Positions 34,739 to 47,520 of a stretch of 64,000 nucleotides of DNA are shown here, one piece after another (positions within the stretch are counted from its first letter, which is position 1; every line of letters begins with the position of its first letter). A model generated the notes under the pieces. It saw only the letters and a program-made list of their open reading frames with translations. It ran no database searches and had not been told where the DNA came from. The DNA comes from Circinella minor. Its lineage: Eukaryota; Mucoromycota; Mucoromycetes; Mucorales; Lichtheimiaceae. Location of the stretch: positions 186,001 through 250,000 of the forward strand of contig JAEPRB010000013.1 of assembly GCA_016758965.1 (NCBI GenBank), given 5' to 3'. A program made the position numbers and the translations under genes.

Positions 34739-35812
34739 TTACAGTTGACGAGGGCTTGATATGACATGATCATAGTCTGCTTGATAGATCCATCCTTGTG
34801 AATTGAAAAAACTTGCTATTTTACCCATCAAGGTAAAAGGTTGTGCTGCAATGGCGCGCAGGCATCGAGTTCGATGACACTGCTTGGAAATAGTATCTCG
34901 TTCGGAAATGGAACATTTTTTATACTTTGGATCTTTGAGGTTATCCTGGTGAGTCGGGTCAAAATCATTAAGAATGGGAATCGTGGCACTTTTCATAATT
35001 GATATAATTTCTGGTAAGTAGTGGTGGTGTACTAGTAGACCAATAATGTTTCTACCTGGGAAAGAGATATCTAAAATACGTGCTGTATTGATGTTCAAGT
35101 GGCGAAGTAGTTTACGTGTTTCCTGTCTTGTAGTACGTTGTTGACATGGAATGTGGACGTAGTTGAATTTTGGTTGGGTGGTAGGAAATTGAAAGAAATT
35201 GCTGGCTTCAGTAGAGTTGGTTACACATAAATTATTTATGCTGGCGGGGTGACTATCCATTACGTGTCGAAGTTTTTTGTTGGGTGGTTCATGAGTAGTA
35301 GGACTAGTAGAAGTAGTTGGTGCAGGACGAGCCTGTTTAATGCGTTCTGTAAGATGTGGAGGTGTTGTAGCAGTCAGCTTAGTAGTAATATTTTTACTAT
35401 TCGTTGAAGGTGGAGTTGCTTCATCCTGGAGATTGAGCGTTGGTTGCTTTTGGTGAGTTTTGGTTGGTGGTAACTTTGACGATGTCGGTTGTGATGGTGA
35501 CAATGTCAATGGGGTTTGTGGCAAAGTGGTTTTTGGTTTGTCCAATGTAGTGGACATGGGTGAGAGGGTCATTGAGAACACGGAATGAGTGCTCAAAAAT
35601 GGCGGTGGTTGAGTCCTTTTTTTCGCGAGAGCTGTTTCAAGTTCCTTGACTTTGGCTCGCAAGGATTCACAGAGCTTGTTAACACGATCAAATTGCTGAC
35701 GGTAGTATTGTTCATTATCTTTGGCCTGGCGAAGAAGATCCTTAGGAGACAGACGGAACGAATCCGCTGCCTTCTGAACTTCCTCTGAGTTAGGTTTGCG
35801 GTAGTGTTTCAT
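34739..35812 (-). CDS. LINE ORF1-like protein, isolated
   Basis: The frame is an intact 357-aa single exon. The N-terminus (about 20-65) is a charged heptad-like coiled coil (QFDRVNKLCESLRAKVKELE). Residues 70-190 are Pro/Thr/Ser-rich, and the C-terminal part reads FNYVHIPCQQRTTRQETRKL, then ILDISFPGRNIIGLLVH and DFDPTHQDNLKDPKYK. This C-terminal block is of the kind found in first ORFs of LINE-type retrotransposons in Mucoromycota; the match is from memory and moderate. No endonuclease or reverse transcriptase follows, and only A-rich tracts are downstream, so this is either an internally deleted element or a retained host gene. Confidence 0.5.
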   Translation of the reverse strand: MKHYRKPNSEEVQKAADSFRLSPKDLLRQAKDNEQYYRQQFDRVNKLCESLRAKVKELETALAKKRTQPPPFLSTHSVFSMTLSPMSTTLDKPKTTLPQTPLTLSPSQPTSSKLPPTKTHQKQPTLNLQDEATPPSTNSKNITTKLTATTPPHLTERIKQARPAPTTSTSPTTHEPPNKKLRHVMDSHPASINNLCVTNSTEASNFFQFPTTQPKFNYVHIPCQQRTTRQETRKLLRHLNINTARILDISFPGRNIIGLLVHHHYLPEIISIMKSATIPILNDFDPTHQDNLKDPKYKKCSISERDTISKQCHRTRCLRAIAAQPFTLMGKIASFFNSQGWIYQADYDHVISSPRQL

Positions 35813-35887
35813 AATGGTTTTGGCTGTTTGCTAAACACTTTCCAAGAAAAGTGTTTTAAAAGCGGAAAAGGGCCCTGAGTCATTATA

Positions 35888-36003
35888 CAGTTGAACCCCG
35901 TTTTTTGCACAGGTGGGATTTGGCTCGAAAGTAGTACAAAAACCGGAGGTGTGCAAAAAGTGGGATTTTGACCAAAAGATATGCAAGAGTCGGGATTTTA
36001 CTG
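35888..36003. mobile_element. 116-bp pogo-like inverted-repeat element (MITE)
   Basis: It is flanked by TA (35886-35887 and 36004-36005). The left end is CAGTTGAACCCCGTTTTTTG; the right end, read inward, is CAGTAAAATCCCGACTCTTG, an imperfect inverted repeat. Internally the words GCACAGGTGGGATTT and GTGCAAAAAGTGGGATTTT repeat the ends. The start is the type seen at pogo/Tigger ends. It lies about 75 nt upstream of the LINE-like ORF start. A related copy lies at 19533-19673. Confidence 0.65.
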
Positions 36004-39000
36004 TAATATGCTAGCTAAAAAGACACATATTTTCGTTTTCATAACTTTTTCCCCCTTGACTATCTACGGTAGAAGTTAGATTTGAGCATACAAATTAAAA
36101 AAGAAAATTGAGCTGTATATAAATACATAGAAATGATGAGTCATATTTGTCATTTTATCGATTGTGTTGTCAATCCAAATTTAGATGTACATATTATTAA
36201 ATCATATGTTATGAAAAGCAATGCAATAATATTTGTCACATGTGCTCATATGAAAAACAAAAAATTAAAATTATTAAAGTATCATAAAGATTGAATAGTG
36301 AATAAAAATAACAAGGTAGACGAGTAAATCTCTCAAAGAGTTGTTTTATTTAGAGATATAATTGTGGTACGTTTCTATCCCTAATTTGTTGACAAAATGT
36401 CATTAATTTGGATTAAATAACAAATGATTCTTCGCCTTTCTTTTCAAAATACTATTATTTTTACTATTGTATTTATTGTAGTGAGAATATTATAAATGAA
36501 GTTATAATAATCAGTATAAGGAGGAAGATACAATGAATATCTTACCCTTTCACAGCAAAGAAATTTTCACACAAAAAAAGGCTGAGAGTGGAAATTATGT
36601 TCTGAATAAGCAACAAAAATTGATTATTTACATTTCGTTTAAAGAATGCCATCGAAGCTTCTCAGAATTAGACATCATTACCATATTAACCACCAAGGAA
36701 TTCAATAATATGAAATCGGAGGCTAAGATATACTTTGTATTTCTAACGCTTTTCTTCATGGCTAATAATTTGGGGAAACAAAAAAAGAGTGCGTTAAAAA
36801 ATGTTCAAATAATTCAAATCAGTTATAATAATAACAATAGCATATTATTGAAGTACGCACATATTACTAAGAGTACGTATAGCTATAGAAGATATTTATA
36901 TCTTCTACTATGGTGCATTATTAATGCTATATTTGCTAACCTGGGCACGAAGTACATCTATTTATCTACAGTACATAATTTTATTTATTTTTGTTTTATG
37001 ATCCTTAAAGAAGAAAGAAATTATTCTAGTATCAAACGCAATGTTGCTTTCTCCAACAATAGAGATGTATTGTTGTCAGTGTGATAGAAGTTATGGCCTT
37101 GCCACTAAATTAATTTAACATGAATCAGTACATTCACAAAAGAATGCCATAGGTGTTCGTACATAAAAATTCTAATTGGAAAAATAAAACAATTCAATAA
37201 GCAAGGCTTGGTAGCATTTATTATTACTTGCGTTGTTGCCACTACCATACTAGTATGCAGCAATTTACATTTATTAGTTTGCTCAATAAAGGCGGAAAAT
37301 AATATTGCATAATGTTGTTTTGTAATTCATCAGCCGAGTTTATTTTATACCACTGACGCTTTCTGTCCGTCTATAGATTAACAGCTGGTTGATACATTGA
37401 TAAAATACTGACATCAAAATCTTTGCAGTTTTTGCTCAAGCATTAGTGGAAAATCATGCTGGGAGAAAAAGTAATTCAACGTCATGGTGTTGCAAATGGT
37501 TCCATTGCTATTCACAAGTTGGTATACCAACATGACGTTTGTCATTATGACAGTTAAGAATTCTTGCTCTTCTCGAGCAACTCTCAGCGATATATGCTTG
37601 TATAAACTCAACCATCAGAGTGACAGATTGGTAGGGTTTTTTTCAGCCACCTGGTCATTAGAATTCGGCCGGAGGCTGGTGTACATATTTACAGTTACGA
37701 ACCAGATTTATAAGTCATCTGTTCTTTCCAAATATGGTAATTGACGCCATGTGGCACATTTTTTACTGATCCATCACAAGTAATTAAATATTCTGGATAC
37801 TGCAAAAGTTTATCATAATACTATATAACAGTAAGTATTGTCATAATAAAGTATTATTAAAAAAAAGCATATACATAATATGTAGTCTAAAAGTTTATGT
37901 GATCTAACTCTTATAATAAATTTAAATAATACGTCATAACAACAACATTGACTATAGCTGTAATAGGAAAAACTAACTTTGATACGCTCCCACAAAGATT
38001 TAAATAGTGTGTATAAAAATGCATGTTAATAGTAAAAATTGATAAAGCATATGGAGCAACAAACTTTAAATTAGCTTATTTTAGCTTAAACAAAAGATAG
38101 AATAAATTTTTCCAAATATGGTATGGCCTTACTTAATACAAATACTATTAATTCTAATTATTTTGAAAAAATCTAGGTGTTATTTTTCTGTATTATATAT
38201 AAAATAGCAGGATAATCAGAAAGTAGCCAATGTTTCTTTCTTCTTTCTAAAAATTGGTGGTCGCTAGTGAGGATAATTGGGTTACCGTTATTTTTTATTA
38301 TTCAATCCAGATTAGCTTTGAAAAAAAAACAAATGGCGGGAAATAAATATCCGATCAAGAGTAATGGAAAGAAAAGGAAATGCAACAAATCGCATAATTC
38401 GCGCACATGTTTTCCATCATTTGTGGTGTTACACAGGATATTTTTAAGAAAAGAAAAATAAACACATCGGAACTGTAATGCGGACAGTCATTAAGCTTAT
38501 TGTACAAAAGGTAATATTTCTTATTGTTATAAACAAAAATGCGATATACATAAATAAAAAAAAAGTAAAAAATAATAAGAATATCTCCAATTATAATATT
38601 CTGTTGTGAAATAAAAAAAATAAAGCCAAAAATTATATGGGTTATGATAATCGCTATAGGATTATTCATGTTTGTTATAACCGAAATGACCGAATAAATA
38701 AAACGTAAAATGTTTTGGGCAAAGATAGACCAGCCGATCAATTTTACCTTATTTAATACATGGTAAAATCAAAAACAGATCTTTGGTTCTCTCAAGCATT
38801 ACACACAGATTATAGTAAGAACAAAATACACAGGAAATTCGTCCAACAATCTTGGTTTTTCTCTCGTCCAATAATAGTGATCAATTGGCCCACTCGTGTG
38901 GTCAAAACTATGCGCCATTTATTTTATAGGCCAAAAACGACAACTCTTTCTATTTCTCATCTGGGTTAGTTCTTAAAACATAAGCGCGCGTTTTTCCATA

Positions 39001-39124
39001 AATTCCATGAAAACTCAGTTATCCCCTCAATTGAAACATATAAAAAGGATCGTAAAAAAGAATTTAAGTTGATCTTTTTTCTGTGTTGTAGTCTTTTTAA
39101 TTATTTTCCCTAAATTTCACATAT
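36004..39124. other. long AT-rich intergenic region
   Basis: About 3.1 kb. A 183-aa frame at 36533-37084 (+) is Lys/Asn/Ile/Tyr-rich, has no recognisable motif and is probably chance. On the minus strand near 37800-37700 the string following an acceptor-like TTTTGCAG (YPEYLITCDGSVKNVPHGV) looks protein-like but meets stops soon after. The right end holds the ENA promoter. Confidence 0.45.
39039..39048 (+). promoter_or_regulatory. TATA box, TATAAAAAGG
   Basis: A consensus TATA element lies about 85 nt before the ATG of the ENA-type ATPase gene. Confidence 0.5.
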
Positions 39125-42100
39125 ATGACTGAAATCACGGGTCAGCAACAGATTACTGCTGGTCAACAAGAGCAACAGCAGGTGACGACCATTAGTTTTG
39201 CCGATCACGCTTTTGATGATGTAAAGAAGCAACTGCCACAAAATGGTACACAAAAACCATTAACACGATCATCAACATTGCAAAGTACTGCGACGGATGT
39301 CAAATCTGTACGTAGTGTCTTAATGCGTAAAATGGGTCTTATTAAGCGCAAAAAAATTGAACGAGTTGAAGGTCCACCCTATCATACAATGGATCTCGAT
39401 ACTGTTTGTCAACTTCTTAAATCTGATCTTGAGAATGGTATTCATGACAATGAAGCCGAAACTCGTCGCAATGATACAGGATTCAATGAACTGCAAGGCA
39501 GTGGTGGCATTAACCCTGTCAAACTCTTCGTTAAACAATTCATTAATTTGTTGGTCATGATTTTACTTATCGCTGCTGTAAGTATATATTTCATATTTTT
39601 AACCTGACGTCTAGAGTTTTATCCTAGTTTTACTTACGTTGGGACATTGTATCTTACATAGATTGTATCATTCGTCTACCGTGACTGGGTCGAAGCCGGT
39701 GTTATTACTTTTATTATGTTTTTAAATGCTGTCATTGGCTTCTTGCAAGAATTCAATGCTGAAAAAACTATGGAATCACTTCGAAAAATGGCATCACCTA
39801 CTAGTTTAGTTATTCGCTCCGGACATGAAAAGCATATACCAACAAGAGAGCTTATTCCCGGTGATATCATTATTCTTAAGAGCGGCGACGTCATTGGTGC
39901 CGATTGCCGAGTAATTGAGTAAGCTCAATAAAAATTTCGTTTTACATATTGATAAGCAAAGAAATAAAAAAGGAGAGTTAGCTAACATAATTTGATATCA
40001 TTTAATGATAATAGATCATTTAATATGGATGTAGATGAAGCTCTTCTTACCGGCGAATCTGTTCCAGTAAACAAAGTAACCGATACATTATCTACAGCTG
40101 ATGTACCATTGGGTGACCGTATCAATATGGGATATTCTAGCACTACTTTGGCAAAAGGCCGTGGTAAAGGTAAGAATACCACAAATAATAAATACTTTAT
40201 TGCCCTTATATAATATAATCATTTATTTACTAATCATGGTTAATTTGTTTTCTTAATTATACAGCCATGGTTACTGCTATCGGTATGGATACTGAGATTG
40301 GTAAAATCGCACAACGGCTTATGGACAGTGACGATAACGCACGTACTCCTCTTCAACGTTCTATTGACCACTTGGCCATGGTTTTATTTGTTTTCGCGGT
40401 CGTTGTCGTCATTGTTATTTTTGCCACCTCCAAATTCCAAATCGGTGACCAGGAAATTTTGTACGCCATTTCCACTGCCATTGCTGCCGTTCCTGAAGGT
40501 TTATTAGCTGTCTTGACCTTGACACAAGCTTTTGGTGTCAATGCCATGGCCAAATCAAACGCATTAGTCCGTCGCCTCGTTTCTCTGGAACTTTTGGGTT
40601 CTGTTACTAATATTTGTTCTGACAAGACTGGTACATTGACACAATCTAAAATGGTGCTTACTCGATTTTGGTTACCCAAAACTGGATTCCATTCTGTCAC
40701 TGGCCTTGGTTTTGAAATCGAAGGTAAAGCTTCGAATGAAGAAACTGGTGAAGCACTCGACATCTCAGACAGTCATGTCAAGAAGTTCATTCAAACAGCT
40801 GCCCTTTGTAACATGAGTGAAGTTCGCAGAGATGAAGAAGGCGAAGTTTCCGTCATGGGTGATCCTACTGAAATTGCCATGCAAGTATTTGCTCATAAGT
40901 TAAAAATGGGTAAACCTACTTTGGAAGCAAAAGACGGCTGGAAATTGATCGCTGAATATCCCTTCGATTCAAGTATTAAACGTATGAGTGTTTTGACGCA
41001 AGCTTCTGATGGTTCCTATATCGCTTTCGGTAAAGGTGCTACTGAACGTGTTTTGCCTAGCTGTGTCGGTATCCAGAATGGCAATGAAATCGAATATATG
41101 AGTGTCGACCGTATGCAAGAGTTGATTCTTCCTCAGGTTGAAACATTGGCTCGGGGTGGTCTTCGTGTACTTACTTTGACAATGCGTGCTATCAAGTCTG
41201 ACGGTCACGTTAATCATGAAACTTTCAAACGTGAACAAATTGAAGAACAAATGATCTTTTTGGGCCTGGTTGGTATCTATGATCCTCCTCGTGTCGAATC
41301 TAAAATTGCTGTTGAAAAATGTCACAAAGCTGGTACGTAAACGATTAAGCAGAATCAATTGTACTTTTTTTTGTTGAATGATCAAATTTATTAAATTAAA
41401 TTTATGTTGCATATTTATATAGGTATTCTTGTTCATATGCTTACTGGTGACCACATTGCAACTGCTACTGCTATTGCTCGTGAAGTTTCTATCATTCCTG
41501 CCGATTATGATCTTCAAGATGTTAAAGAAACTGGTAAAAAAGAATTGGTTATGTCAGCTCAAAAGTTCGATAAGCTTACCGAAGAACAGATTGATGGTTT
41601 ATCTGAACTTCCTTTGGTAATTGCTCGATGTTCTCCCGAAACTAAGGTCAAAATGATCGAAGCTTTACATCGTCGTAAGAAAATTTCTGCTATGACTGGC
41701 GATGGTGTCAATGACTCACCTAGTTTAAAAGAATCAGATGTTGGTATTGCCATGGGTGAAACTGGTTCTGATGTTGCTAAGCAAGCATCTGATATCATTC
41801 TCGTTGATGATAATTTTGCTACCATTGTCAGTGCTATTGAAGAAGGTCGTCGTGTGTTTTCTAACATTTCCCGATTCTGTGTTCATTTGATTACTGCTAA
41901 TGTGGGTCTTGCCGTCCTTTTGATTGCTGGTTTGGGCTTCCAAGATTCGCAGGGAAAGTCGGTGTTTTCCATGACTCCTTTGCAAATTTTATTCACCAAT
42001 TGTTTAACAAGGTAACTTATTCTATTTTAATTTGTTTTACTTGAAAAAAATATACTATGCATATGTGTAAGATGTATTAACAACCTCATTTATTTATTAC

Positions 42101-42704
42101 TAATAGTACTCCTCCTGCTATTGGTCTCGGTCTTGAACCTGCCAATCCACTTCAAATGACTGCACCTCCACGACGTCGTGAACATGGTTTGTTCCGTGCC
42201 GCCAACTTGTGTGATATCTTCTACTACGGTTTTGTTGTTGGTATTATTGGTATCTGTAATTTTGCCGCCTCCGTGTATGGTTATGGTGGTGGTGATTTCG
42301 GTGAAGACTGCAACAAGAACTACAATGAAACCTGTGATGTTGTCTTCCGTGCTCGCGGTGCACTTTTCACTTCAGCATGTTTCGTTATTTTGCTGCACAG
42401 CTTCACTTGCCGTGATCTTCGTAATCCTGTTTGGGTTCCTTCCTATTTTGTTGGTGAACGTAGATGGTATTTGGCATTGGTTCCTCGAGCCTTTACCTGC
42501 AAACAAAACTGGTACTTATATTATGGTGCAGCATTCACAATCACTTTGTTAATCATTACACTTTATGTTCCCGTATTGGCTGAAGTTGTATTTAAACAAC
42601 ATCCTATCACTTGGGAATGGGGGATGGTCGCAGCATCTTGTGTTGCTTATTGTATTCTTGCCGAAATTTACAAGTTCTTCAAGCGTAAAATAGTCCCATA
42701 CTAA
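39125..42704 (+). CDS. ENA1: ENA-type (P2D) sodium/potassium-exporting P-type ATPase
   Basis: Six exons: 39125-39577, 39662-39918, 40015-40169, 40265-41332, 41423-42011, 42107-42704, giving 1039 aa. P2D ATPases pump Na+ or K+ out across the plasma membrane under salt or alkaline stress. Motifs: LTGESVPV (actuator TGES), ICSDKTGTLTQSKM with phosphorylated Asp408, MLTGDHIATA, and the hinge GDGVNDSPSLK, whose SPSLK is diagnostic of P2D. The region after the hinge (GKSVFSMTPLQIL..., then PAIGLGLEPANPLQM) and FGEDCNKNYNETCDVVFRAR also follow ENA proteins. Unusually, membrane segment 4 has VPEGL (364-368), as in animal Na,K-ATPases, where I recall IPSSL-like sequence in yeast ENA. The 100-residue Gln/Thr-rich N-terminus is variable. 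Confidence 0.9.
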
Positions 42705-45523
42705 GCAACTAATCTTTTTCTCCCTTAAGTTTATTATAATTATCTTCCCATTTGAAGTACCATATTATATATATATATTTAGATAGAGCAGGACTGTATC
42801 CTCAATCAAAAACCCAAAACTTGTACATATATTACTAGATTATCTTTCGTATTCCCCTTTATACATTATTCATTATTCGCTGTTCATTATTCTCTTATTC
42901 CTATTATGCTATATTTATATTATGTTTATTATTAAATCAAAGTATTATTATTTTTCATCGTAAAAACAAATGGATGCAAAGATCAATTGATTACATACAG
43001 ATATATTACTTTATCTGGCAAAGTCATATTCTTCATTGAAATAGGAAATAACATAATCAGTTGAAATTATTATTATTCTTGTTATAAAAGGCAAAAAAAC
43101 CCATCATGAGATGCAGTGATAAAAAAAAGAATACCAAAATATGTATGGATTCTTTTGTCCTTTATGAGTCATTATGTAGCAAACACGAAGATACATAATT
43201 TTTCCTTCTTCAACATCCCTTTTCTTGCTTCTTTGTGCTTATTGTTATTATTATCACTCATAATAATAATGGCTTTCCTTATTGTTATTTAACTCACGTG
43301 TTGTTATCATTACGTACTATTTAATTTTTAAATTGATTACCAAACATTTTTTTACATACTTTGGTGATCTTTGCTTATATGGTCAATGGTGGGGCAACGA
43401 TAAAACTACTAAATGAAAAAAATTATTTGAATTATATGTCACTGTATAAAATGGCGTTGATTCTTTGTAATAAAAGAAGATATTGCCAGAATATAATATG
43501 TTTGCTATAGATATGGTATACTAACGAAAATCTGAAGTAATTTTATGAAATAGAAAAGTAACTTTGTGAGTTCCCCTTTACATGCGTGGGCTCACGGTAT
43601 TATGACGAAAGTCGACATGATTTGGCTAGTTAATTTTTTCATAGGATGGTAGCATATCCTAAGTAATGGTATTTTTTGGAAAAAAGAAATTTACATAACT
43701 GGTTTCATCTTTTTGTACCCGAGCTTTCCAATCTATTTTCATTCATGCAATTAATTATTATCTGTCTAAATAAAAGATAATATTTCAACAGTGTACTGTC
43801 AAAAATACTGTACATTAGCATTCACGTATTAGTACCAAAGAACACGATCGAGTATTTGTGTCGGCTAATACTTTTATTTCCTGATATTGTTAAAACAAAA
43901 TATTCATATGATATATTTTGGGCCCTGCTTAATAAATGTGAGTGGCATATCCTTACGTATGTGCATGTATGTATATATTAAATAATTGACAAATATTCTT
44001 ATTTGGCCATGGTAATATACTGTTCTTCCATATATTAGATGTCTCGTCGATATTAATAAATAGGTGAGCAAAAATTTTATAATAAAAGTAACTTCAATTT
44101 TATATACATAAAAAAAAAGAAAGCAGCATGTCCATATTTTTTTTTGAAGCTGGTGTGGTATCATCTTCATTATTTGAATCAAGATTTTTTTTGGTACTTT
44201 TGGAACACTGATCGTCAAATAAAGGGAAAAATGGTTAATACTGTATCAAATTGGAAGCATTATTATATAATATAAATTTATTCATATTATCATCTATAAT
44301 ATGTGCAAATATTTGCACTTATAGTATTGTGTATATTCTGTATAGAGCTTTAATAATTAATTGTCATTCATAGTAATAATAATATTATTATTTCCAAGTT
44401 TAGGAAATATTAGAAACACATGGTGTTTAATGAGGGCTCTAATATATTTTAAGTACATTATGATGAAAAATTGGGAATTTCGTGTTACAAACTATTAAAT
44501 CATTTACTTTTCTAGTTTATATTCTTTTAAGATAACGAGGGTCATTATCCAATTCACCGATATTTATTTATTGAAAATATAGAATCTTGATTATTATATT
44601 GACAAAATTAATATGTACGACCGTACGAGAATGTTGGCATTGCTGTAGGCTCGTCACGGTCGCTTATAGAGTTAGTACCTATTTTACCTATTTTGGAATA
44701 TTTTCATGAAACGCCAATTGGGTTGTGAAAGAATTGTAGTATATACCTAGGGGGGCGAGAGGTAGAAAAGCAAAGGAATAAGAATCACATATATATATGG
44801 ATAATATCCTCGCCTATTTTTTATATGTATCTTTATGATATGAGATCATAGTCAAAAGTTCTCTTCCTCTATATACTTTTACTTTTGTGCACAAGATAAA
44901 GCAGGGGCTAATTACTACTAACAGTGTAATAATAAGGGATGAAAAGGTAAGAAGAGGAGAGTGAAATTGTAACAATATTTCTGTATAGAGACATTTTTTG
45001 ACAATAGTGGTGAAACAGTAATAGGATAGCGCACATCAGTAAAAAAAAACCCAGGACAAACATAAAATGTTTGGTAATTAATAAATTTGTGATGAGCTGT
45101 TAATTACTTGTTTATTTTTTTTCTCACTTAAGATCAACATAAAAAGACAAGTGTAACAGAGAAACAACAACAAAAGAGCATATATTTTTTTAGTAGTACA
45201 AACAAAAACATTAAAAAAAGAAATTAGAGAAACATATCTCGGTACTCATTATTATTATCGATTCAACAGATTTCATACTTGTCAGAAAGAAAAAACCGAG
45301 AAGCTGAAAAAAAATAGGTAATTTATACATTATAAGCATATAATTCTACGTACGTCAACGTGTGTTAATGACACGGAGTTTCGTAGTTTGGTTCCTTTCC
45401 CCCCAACAATAAACCAGAAGCAAAAAAAAAGTATAAATGACAAGATGATTGATACTTGTTGCTTTTTACTTATCTTTTTTTCTGTATTTTTTATTATTAT
45501 CGATTAAAACTTCAACAAACAAA
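42705..45523. other. long intergenic region
   Basis: About 2.8 kb of AT-rich DNA between ENA and chitinase. The first 200 nt should be the ENA 3' region. Open frames (for example 43904-44218 minus) look spurious. No tRNA, repeat family or mobile element was recognised. Confidence 0.5.
45432..45438 (+). promoter_or_regulatory. TATA box, TATAAAT
   Basis: A TATA-like element lies about 90 nt before the chitinase ATG. Confidence 0.4.
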
Positions 45524-47520
45524 ATGTTACTACCGACAATAAGCTGTTTAACGTTTTCTATCCCCTTTTTATGGTCATTACTTGTTTTAGTGGTACATGC
45601 TGCTAACCCTAATGCTTTAACTGCTGTCAGTAAAAGTAACAGCAGTAGTGGCGGAAAAGCAATTACTGGGTATTTTCCAAACTGTAAGTTTGCTTTTCTT
45701 TTTTTCATAATAAAGGTATAAAATAATCTATGTATTCTACAGAGATTTTTCTGTTTGGTTGCTAATCAAATCATTTTTTCTCTTTTTTCTTTTTTTACTT
45801 ATTTATTCGTGTGATATATCAGGGCTTTATGCGCGTTATCCTATAAGCAAGATTGACTTTACTAAATACACACATATCAATTATGCTTTTGCTATCATGA
45901 TTAAAGGCAATACACCTGAATGGTCGGATGAACAACAAGTTCAAACACAACTTCCTGAACTAGTCAAGGCTGCACATGCAAAAAATGGGAAGGTGTTAAT
46001 TTCTGTTGGTGGTTGGAGTGGCTGTATTACGTTCAGGTAAATAAACATGCATAGTAAAATATAATATAAATAATAAAATGCGATCTGTTGTAATTACATG
46101 TGTTTATTTATAAAAACCATTTAATATAAGCAATAACTATAAATTAACTGTGTATTATTTTAAATCTAATAGTACAATGGCAGCTAATGCTTCAGGTCGC
46201 AAAGAGTTTATTAGCTGGTCTATCAAACAAATTGATAAGTAAATACTTTGATTTCTCTTTTTTGACAACCGATTATAATAGTTAATTGAATCGTCCAAGA
46301 AAAATACTAACACAATTAAAAAAATATGATAAATACTATTATTATACAGATATGGTATCGACGGTATTGATATTGGTACGTTTTAACAAAAAGTAGCGGG
46401 AGAAAGGAAAAATAGAAAGGAATAATAGGTGTATAATAGTATAATTAAATTGATGTGTATTTCTACGTGCTTGTATAGACTGGGAATACCCTGCTCGTCA
46501 AGGAGCTGGTTGTAATGTAATCAATAAAGCTAGTGACTCTAAAAACCTTTTGTCATTGTTTCAAGAACTTCGAGCTGCGATGGATAAAAAGTACAAGAAA
46601 GGTACAAAGGAGTTGACTGCTGCTGTCCATGTACGCACTTTTATTACACCGTCCGGTTATATGACTGATGTTAAACCTTATGCTTCTGTTCTTGACCGTG
46701 TCAATCTTATGACTTATGATATCAATGGTGGATGGAATACAACTACTGGTAAATATATGCATTATTTTTTTTTGTTTAATCATTATTATAAACTATTTAT
46801 ACAAAACAAATCCACCCATCCAGATATACATATGTTCTAATGTTACAAATGTATAATATGTATGTACGTGCAGGGCCCAATGCACCATTTAATTATCAAC
46901 CTGGTTACGGGGACTCTGATAGTTTTGTTTCTGCAATCAACAATTGGTTGGAGGCTGGTATGCCTGCTAATAAAATTTCTCCTGGTCTTGCGTTCTATGG
47001 TCGATCTGTTAGTATGTATTATCAATACCGACCTTCTAAATCTACTAGATTACCAACAACAGCAAAAAAAAAAAAAGGTAGCAAGTATACTAATTATATT
47101 TAATAATTATCATTAGCAACTAAGGGTGATATGATTAAGACAAATCAATATCAACCCCAAATACCAGGTCAACTTCCCAAAGGTGATTCATTTGATGCAT
47201 TTTGGCAAGATCCTTATTGTAGCAAAGATCCTGGTGGTATGTCTGGTATCTGGCGCTATGGGAACTTGCGTTCAGAAGGTGTTTTAACTAGTCCTACGAA
47301 AGCAGCATCTCCTTGGGTCCGTAAATTTGACAAAGTTTCACAAACTCCATGGCTTTTTAACCCGACCAACAAGACATTTATTTCTTATGATGATCCTCAA
47401 TCAATCGCTATTAAAGTCAAGTATGCAAAAAGTAAAAATCTTGGCGGTGTTATGGTCTGGTCAGTAGATGAGGATTCTGATAATAACGAATTGTTGAATG
47501 AGGTTGCCAAATTCCGATAA
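45524..47520 (+). CDS. secreted chitinase, glycoside hydrolase family 18
   Basis: Seven exons: 45524-45683, 45823-46036, 46173-46238, 46350-46375, 46479-46748, 46874-47011, 47117-47520, giving 425 aa. It hydrolyses beta-1,4 links in chitin by substrate-assisted catalysis. A signal peptide (hydrophobic FLWSLLVLVVHAA, about residues 15-27) is followed by the barrel: GYFPNW, HINYAFAIM, VLISVGGWSG, the catalytic DGIDIDWEYP (Asp154, Asp156, Glu158), VNLMTYDINGGW, and MVWSVDEDSDN near the end. Exon 4 is only 26 nt and splits the active-site motif. For intron 6 I used the donor at 47012 (giving GRSVTTKGDM), since reading through adds a Lys-rich insert. No carbohydrate-binding module or GPI signal is visible, so it is probably soluble and involved in wall remodelling. 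Confidence 0.93.

Noticed and set aside
36533..37084. 183-aa open frame
   Set aside because: It is long for chance but Asn/Lys/Ile/Tyr-rich throughout and has no recognisable domain. It was kept only as a note in the intergenic entry.
37414..37800. Protein-like strings on the minus strand (YPEYLITCDGSVKNVPHGV) after an acceptor-like site
   Set aside because: Stops follow within about 35 codons and no phase-matched neighbour exon was found; it may be a remnant, but the support is too thin.
43904..44218. 104-aa open frame, minus strand
   Set aside because: Its composition is typical of AT-rich noncoding DNA and no homology or splice pattern is visible.
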